The notes below the pieces were generated by a model. The model was not told the origin of the DNA and did no database searches. It worked only from the letters and a program-made list of their open reading frames with translations. 64,000 nucleotides of DNA from Trinickia acidisoli (lineage in GTDB: Bacteria > Pseudomonadota > Gammaproteobacteria > Burkholderiales > Burkholderiaceae): positions 930,001 through 994,000 of the forward strand of contig NZ_JAFLRG010000001.1 in the NCBI RefSeq assembly GCF_017315725.1. Reading direction: 5' to 3'. Numbering within the stretch: position 1 is the stretch's first letter; every line of letters begins with the position of its first letter. The translations under genes and the position numbers were made by a program. Positions 62,548 through 64,000 of this stretch are shown one piece after another.

Positions 62548-63026
62548 GCACTTGCAAGGATCGATCGATGACGACGATGACCCCCCAACGATTCGCCCAG
62601 ATCGTCGACGCCTACGGCGCCGACCCGCACCGCTGGCCCGAAGGCGAACGCGCGGCGGCGTGCGCGTTCGCGCAAGCGTATCCGCACGAGGCGCAGGCGC
62701 GGCTTGCCGCGGCCGCTGCGCTCGACGCGTGCCTGTCGGCCGATACCGTCGCACCGGCCGGCCGTTCGCTGCAGCGCCGCATCGTCGCCTCGGCGGGTGC
62801 CGCGAGTACGGCGAGCCGCCGGCCGGCGCGCGGCGCGCGGCCCGGGCGTTGGTGGCTTCCCGGCGCGGCGATCGCGGGTGCCGGGGTGGCGGGGCTCGTG
62901 GCCGGCGCGATGGCGATGTCGTTTCTGATCATGGCCGGCGAGCGGCCGATTGCGGCGCACGAGCCTTCCTATCTGTCGACGGGATTCGGATTCGACACGC
63001 CGGGTACCGACGGGAGTGTCGAATGA
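62544..63026 (+). CDS. Putative anti-sigma factor (single-pass membrane protein)
   Basis: A 160-residue protein. The cytoplasmic N-terminal part (PQRFAQIVDAYGADPHRWPE, then GERAAACAFAQAYPHEAQAR) is Ala-rich and helical, followed by basic residues, one membrane segment (WWLPGAAIAGAGVAGLVAGA) and a short periplasmic tail. The position directly after an ECF sigma gene with a 4-base overlap supports an anti-sigma role; I see no zinc-binding HxxxCxxC motif. It overlaps the next gene as ATGA. A second possible start at MTTMTPQRF is eight codons in. Confidence 0.75.
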   Translation: MSTCKDRSMTTMTPQRFAQIVDAYGADPHRWPEGERAAACAFAQAYPHEAQARLAAAAALDACLSADTVAPAGRSLQRRIVASAGAASTASRRPARGARPGRWWLPGAAIAGAGVAGLVAGAMAMSFLIMAGERPIAAHEPSYLSTGFGFDTPGTDGSVE

Positions 63027-63547
63027 CGACGCGGGTGATCAAGGCGTTGTGCGTCGGCTCGCTGGTGGTCAACGTGTTCCTCGTCGGCGCCATCGTGGGC
63101 GGTACCTATCGCTGGTTCATGGCGCAGCGCATGGCGCCGGCCGCTGCCGCGCGGGCCGCGACGCCGCAGGCGCTGCGCTATGCCGCGCAGGATCTCTCGC
63201 CCGAGCGGCAGCGGCAGTTCGTCGAAGCGCTGCGGCTGGCGCGCCGCGACGGGCGCCCGCTCGCGCAGCAAGCCCGCGAGGGGCGGCGCGACGTGCTACG
63301 GCTCGTGGCGGCGCCGCAATTCGATCGCCGAGCGCTCGACGACGCGCTTGCCACCACGCGCGATGCCGATCGCGCGCTGCGCGAGCGTGTCGAGACGGCC
63401 GTCGCCGATTTCGTCGCCACGCTGACGCCGGCCGAACGCGTCACGTTCGCGCAAGGCTTGACGCTGCGCGGGCAATGGCGGCTACCGCCGCCGCCGTCCC
63501 CGAAACAGCAGCGCGCGCCGGACCAAGCGTCGTCGGCCCCGCACTGA
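63023..63547 (+). CDS. CpxP/Spy-like periplasmic protein (heavy-metal sensor family)
   Basis: A 174-residue protein with an uncleaved or cleavable N-terminal membrane segment (LCVGSLVVNVFLVGAIVGGT) and a helical periplasmic domain. AAQDLSPERQRQFVEALRLA, REGRRDVLRLVAAPQFDRRA and FVATLTPAERVTFAQGL are typical of the LTxxQ/periplasmic heavy-metal sensor proteins related to ZraP and CpxP. Such proteins act as chaperone-like sensors of envelope stress. It is the third gene of the sigma/anti-sigma operon and may give the periplasmic input. Pro-rich C-terminal tail. Confidence 0.82.
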   Translation: MTTRVIKALCVGSLVVNVFLVGAIVGGTYRWFMAQRMAPAAAARAATPQALRYAAQDLSPERQRQFVEALRLARRDGRPLAQQAREGRRDVLRLVAAPQFDRRALDDALATTRDADRALRERVETAVADFVATLTPAERVTFAQGLTLRGQWRLPPPPSPKQQRAPDQASSAPH

Positions 63548-63579
63548 GCGGCGGGGCGGCAAGGCGGCTGCGCAGGGCG

Positions 63580-64000
63580 CTACATCGAAATGCCTTGCAT
63601 CCGGTGCGCGAAGTTTGCGCGTTCCGCGCGATCCATCAAGGCAAGGAATTGGTCGGCTTGCATGTGGACCAATTCCTCGTGATCGCCGGCTTCGAAATAG
63701 ATATCGGACTGCTGCGCAAGGCTTTCGTCGAGATAGGTGATCATCCCGTACTCGGTGCATACGGGCGGCAACGCGCCGGGCTCGCAATCCTTGAACAACT
63801 CGCGCATATCCGTTTCGCTGGCCAGCGTCAGATGACGGCCCGTCATCTCCCAGATCTCGGATAGCCGAACGGCGTGCGTCGACGGCAGGACGGCGGCCAC
63901 ATAGCCTTTTTCGTCTTCGAGCAAAACCGTCTTGGCCAGACATTCGCCGGGCACGTGCGCGGCCGCGGCCGTCTCGATGCTGGAGTGGCTGTAAGGGTGG
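63580..64000 (-). CDS. YbaK/EbsC-type aminoacyl-tRNA deacylase domain protein (partial, N-terminus outside window)
   Basis: About 140 C-terminal codons; the frame runs past the window edge. YSHSSIETAAAAHVPGECLA, KTVLLEDEKGYVAAVLPSTH and DMRELFKDCEPGALPPVCTE are typical of the YbaK/ProX editing domain, which hydrolyses mischarged aminoacyl-tRNAs. The lysine in AKTVL is the conserved one. The second half (YFEAGDHEELVHMQADQFLA) also matches the fold. A GTG at 63954 is internal, not a start. It is convergent with the sigma operon. Confidence 0.82.
   Translation of the reverse strand, partial: HPYSHSSIETAAAAHVPGECLAKTVLLEDEKGYVAAVLPSTHAVRLSEIWEMTGRHLTLASETDMRELFKDCEPGALPPVCTEYGMITYLDESLAQQSDIYFEAGDHEELVHMQADQFLALMDRAERANFAHRMQGISM

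Overview
The window is GC-rich and densely coded, with many 4-base ATGA/GTGA gene overlaps. The gene content (homogentisate operon, XdhABC, TAXI protein with C-terminal membrane anchor, a cepacian/colanic-acid-like exopolysaccharide locus, GlxA-type regulators) points to a member of the Burkholderiaceae such as Burkholderia, Paraburkholderia or a close relative. This assignment rests on gene families and composition, not on a database search. I saw no rRNA, tRNA, insertion sequence, prophage or CRISPR array.

Layout. 1-5.2 kb: a partial degenerate EAL protein diverges from an operon for homogentisate breakdown (DUF2783-like protein, small membrane protein, hmgA, fahA), followed by a crotonase. 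5.3-11 kb: a fertility-inhibition-factor-like protein, a class V aminotransferase, a methanethiol oxidase with a membrane partner, and an MFS transporter. 11-16 kb: the purine operon xdhABC, in which XdhC has lost its N-terminal domain. 16-21.8 kb: an Old Yellow Enzyme, a TAXI protein, a 2-hydroxychromene-2-carboxylate isomerase-like protein, a LysR regulator and a GlxA-type regulator. 21.9-26.2 kb: two tandem paralogous secreted lipoproteins that look like clan-A glycoside hydrolases. 26.2-27.4 kb: AT-rich non-coding DNA.

27.4-59.8 kb: an exopolysaccharide (EPS) locus of the Wzx/Wzy type. It begins with a second GlxA-type regulator and holds ManC, a WcaJ-type initiating transferase, Wza, Wzc, Gmd and Fcl (a GDP-L-fucose route), five glycosyltransferases, a WcaF-like acetyltransferase, an acyltransferase 3, a GMC oxidoreductase, Wzy and Wzx. 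Embedded in it, in opposite orientation at 39.5-44.3 kb, is a RiPP cassette of lasso-peptide type: ABC exporter (D), asparagine-synthetase-like cyclase (C), transglutaminase-like protease (B2), PqqD-like recognition protein (B1), and a candidate 39-residue precursor with a ribosome binding site and hairpins on both sides. It has the MccJ25-like order A-B-C-D with a split B protein. The proposed precursor lacks the usual leader motifs, so this is the most likely new system in the window.

55.5-64 kb: an S10 serine carboxypeptidase-like lipoprotein, a TauE/SafE permease, the last EPS-type glycosyltransferase, a sodium:solute symporter with its DUF3311 partner, an ECF sigma / anti-sigma / CpxP-like envelope-stress operon, and a partial YbaK-type deacylase.
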